The position numbers and the translations under genes were made by a program. The notes under the pieces were generated by a model. The model saw nothing but the letters and a program-made list of their open reading frames with translations, did no database searches and had not been told where the DNA came from. From Euryarchaeota archaeon UBA495 (GTDB lineage: Archaea > Thermoplasmatota > Poseidoniia > Poseidoniales > Poseidoniaceae), in the NCBI GenBank assembly GCA_002496845.1, contig DALQ01000021.1, positions 1 to 6,876 of the forward strand: a stretch of DNA of 6,876 bases. Direction: 5' to 3'. Positions within the stretch are counted from its first letter, which is position 1. Each line of letters starts with the position of its first letter. This document shows, one piece after another, positions 5,824-6,876 of this stretch.

Positions 5824-6771
5824 ATGTTCGACGCCGAGGAGTTCATCTCCGAGGCGGTTGAGAACCTCAAGCAGCAGATCGACGACATCGCCATCATCGC
5901 GTGTTCCGGTGGCGTCGATTCGGCGGTTGCAGCCGTGTTGGCTCACAAAGCCGTTGGCGGTCTTCTTCACTGCGTGTATGTCGACACGGGATTCATGCGC
6001 AAGGGCGAGACCGAACAGGTCGAAGCCATGTTCGCCGCTCATGGCATTGAACTCACGACCGTGCACGCTGCTGACCGTTACTTCGCAGCCCTTGAGGGCG
6101 TGACGGAACCCGAAGCAAAGCGCAAGACCATCGGTGAATTGTTCATCCGCGTGTTCGAAGACGAGCAGGTCAAGGTCGATGCCAAGTACCTCGTCCAGGG
6201 AACCATCGCTCCCGACTGGATTGAATCCGGCGGCGGCGTTCGTGACACGATCAAGTCGCATCACAACGTCGGTGGTTTGCCCGAGGACATGACGCTGGGC
6301 GTCGTGGAACCGCTTCGCGAACTGTACAAGGATGAGGTCCGCGAACTTGCGCGCACGCTGGGCATCAGCGTCGCGGAACGCCAACCCTTCCCCGGACCTG
6401 GCCTTGCCGTCCGCACCTTGGGTGACCTGACGCCCGAGCGCGTTGGCGTCGTGCGCGAGTGCTGTGCGATCGTTGAGGAAGAATTCGAAGCGGCCGCTGA
6501 GCGCGGTGAAATGGAATTGCCTTGGCAGTATTACGCCGCCCTCCTTCCGGTTCGCTCGGTGGGCGTTCACGGCGACGTCCGTGCCTACGGCGAGACGATC
6601 GTCGTCCGTGCCGTGCGCAGCATGGACGGCATGTCCGCTCGCTACTCTGAGATTCCCCACAGCATTCTCCAGAAGGTGAGCACGCGAATCACGAACGCTT
6701 GCAAAGGCTCCGTGAACCGTGTGGTCTACGACATCACCCACAAGCCTCCGGGTACCATTGAGTGGGAATGA
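5824..6771 (+). CDS. guaAB: GMP synthase subunit B (ATP-pyrophosphatase, archaeal split type)
   Basis: This subunit adenylates XMP with ATP and aminates it to GMP, using ammonia supplied by a separate glutaminase subunit (GuaA-A). The 315 residues hold only the ATP-PPase and dimerisation domains, the usual archaeal form; no class I amidotransferase domain is fused, and the partner is not in the window. The PP-loop is SGGVDS at 28-33, followed by YVDTGFMRKGE, LVQGTIAPDWIES (123-135), IKSHHNVGGLP (143-153), ERQPFPGPGLAVR (185-197) and the C-terminal VVYDITHKPPGTIEWE, which carries the conserved XMP-binding region. No key motif is missing. The ATG directly follows the purE stop (TGAATG), with a GGGGGAG Shine-Dalgarno (5812-5818) five bases upstream inside purE. 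The pairing of two purine genes fits a shared transcript. No clear terminator follows before the tRNA. Confidence 0.95.
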   Translation: MFDAEEFISEAVENLKQQIDDIAIIACSGGVDSAVAAVLAHKAVGGLLHCVYVDTGFMRKGETEQVEAMFAAHGIELTTVHAADRYFAALEGVTEPEAKRKTIGELFIRVFEDEQVKVDAKYLVQGTIAPDWIESGGGVRDTIKSHHNVGGLPEDMTLGVVEPLRELYKDEVRELARTLGISVAERQPFPGPGLAVRTLGDLTPERVGVVRECCAIVEEEFEAAAERGEMELPWQYYAALLPVRSVGVHGDVRAYGETIVVRAVRSMDGMSARYSEIPHSILQKVSTRITNACKGSVNRVVYDITHKPPGTIEWE

Positions 6772-6821
6772 GCGGGTTCGCCGGACCTCGAGCTGTCCTT
6801 CTGAATCGTCCTCAAAGAAGC

Positions 6822-6830
6822 GATTAAGAA
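6822..6830 (+). promoter_or_regulatory. TATA-like box for the downstream tRNA
   Basis: GATTAAGAA is the most AT-rich patch in the 81 bases between the GMP synthase gene and the tRNA. Its centre is 27 bases before the first tRNA base, the distance expected for an archaeal TATA box when transcription begins at or next to the mature 5' end. A purine-rich AAAGAAGC just upstream could serve as the BRE. The element resembles GATTAAATC in the gcvPA/glycosyltransferase intergenic region. Confidence 0.5.
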
Positions 6831-6852
6831 GGGGAGGCGGGTCGCTCACTTC

Positions 6853-6876
6853 GCCGATTTAGCTTAGCTGGTGGAG
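6853..6876 (+). tRNA. tRNA gene, 5' end only, cut by window end
   Basis: The last 24 bases read as the 5' part of a tRNA: acceptor strand GCCGATT (6853-6859), T8 and A9, D-stem strand GCTT, then AGCTGGTG of the D loop with A14 and the invariant G18-G19, and GAG starting the second D-stem strand. GAG pairs with the D-stem bases as U-G, U-A and C-G. Anticodon and 3' half are outside the window, so identity cannot be given and introns cannot be excluded. Confidence 0.8.

Noticed and set aside
6774..6788. Small hairpin after the GMP synthase stop as a terminator
   Set aside because: GGTT/GACC with a CGCCG loop is only four pairs including a wobble, and the following bases are not a T-tract.
5179..6849. 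A 556-codon open frame on the minus strand
   Set aside because: It is in exact antisense register to purE and the GMP synthase subunit, both certain genes, and is explained by codon bias.
1..6876. CRISPR array, insertion sequence, phage or attachment site
   Set aside because: No regularly spaced repeats, transposase or integrase motifs, or long terminal inverted repeats were seen. The partial tRNA at the right edge could be an integration site but the needed 3' half is outside the window.

Overview
The window is most likely from an archaeon with a fairly GC-rich genome. The strongest sign is a stand-alone GMP synthase ATP-pyrophosphatase subunit (GuaA-B type) with no fused glutaminase domain, which is the archaeal arrangement. 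The PurE has an archaeal-looking C-terminal half (PPGVPAATVGVDRGDNA). TATA-like AT-rich patches sit at archaeal spacing upstream of a tRNA and in the one divergent intergenic region, and Shine-Dalgarno sequences of the GGAGGTG type are common. A marine Thermoplasmatota lineage (Poseidoniales/Marine Group II-like) would fit, but that is a guess from general character and not from a marker gene.

Layout: (1) bases 2-232, the 3' end of gcvT (glycine cleavage T protein). (2) bases 236-1363, a GT4-like glycosyltransferase on the opposite strand, convergent with gcvT and divergent from the next gene. (3) bases 1364-1462, a divergent intergenic region with a symmetric TATA-like element inside an inverted repeat. 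(4) bases 1463-4326, gcvPA and gcvPB, the split P protein (glycine decarboxylase), overlapping by ATGA. (5) bases 4369-4932, an unrecognised multi-pass membrane protein, followed by a short unrecognised Ala/Arg-rich ORF (4950-5288). (6) bases 5344-6771, purE and the GMP synthase ATPase subunit, stop abutting start. (7) bases 6853-6876, the first 24 bases of a tRNA, cut by the window edge, with a TATA-like box at the expected distance.

The known genes form a coherent metabolic group. GcvT and GcvPA/GcvPB belong to the glycine cleavage system, which yields a one-carbon unit from glycine. Glycine and one-carbon units both feed purine synthesis, where PurE and the GMP synthase subunit act. GcvH, the lipoamide dehydrogenase and the GMP synthase glutaminase are not in the window. 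All genes from 1463 to 6771 lie on one strand with gaps of at most 55 bases (depending on one uncertain start), so they could be one transcript, though a separate purE promoter is not excluded.

I found no convincing new multi-gene system such as a defence island, CRISPR array or mobile element. The most open questions are the two unrecognised proteins between the gcv and pur genes, several small inverted or tandem repeats at gene boundaries, and an unusual residue in PurE.
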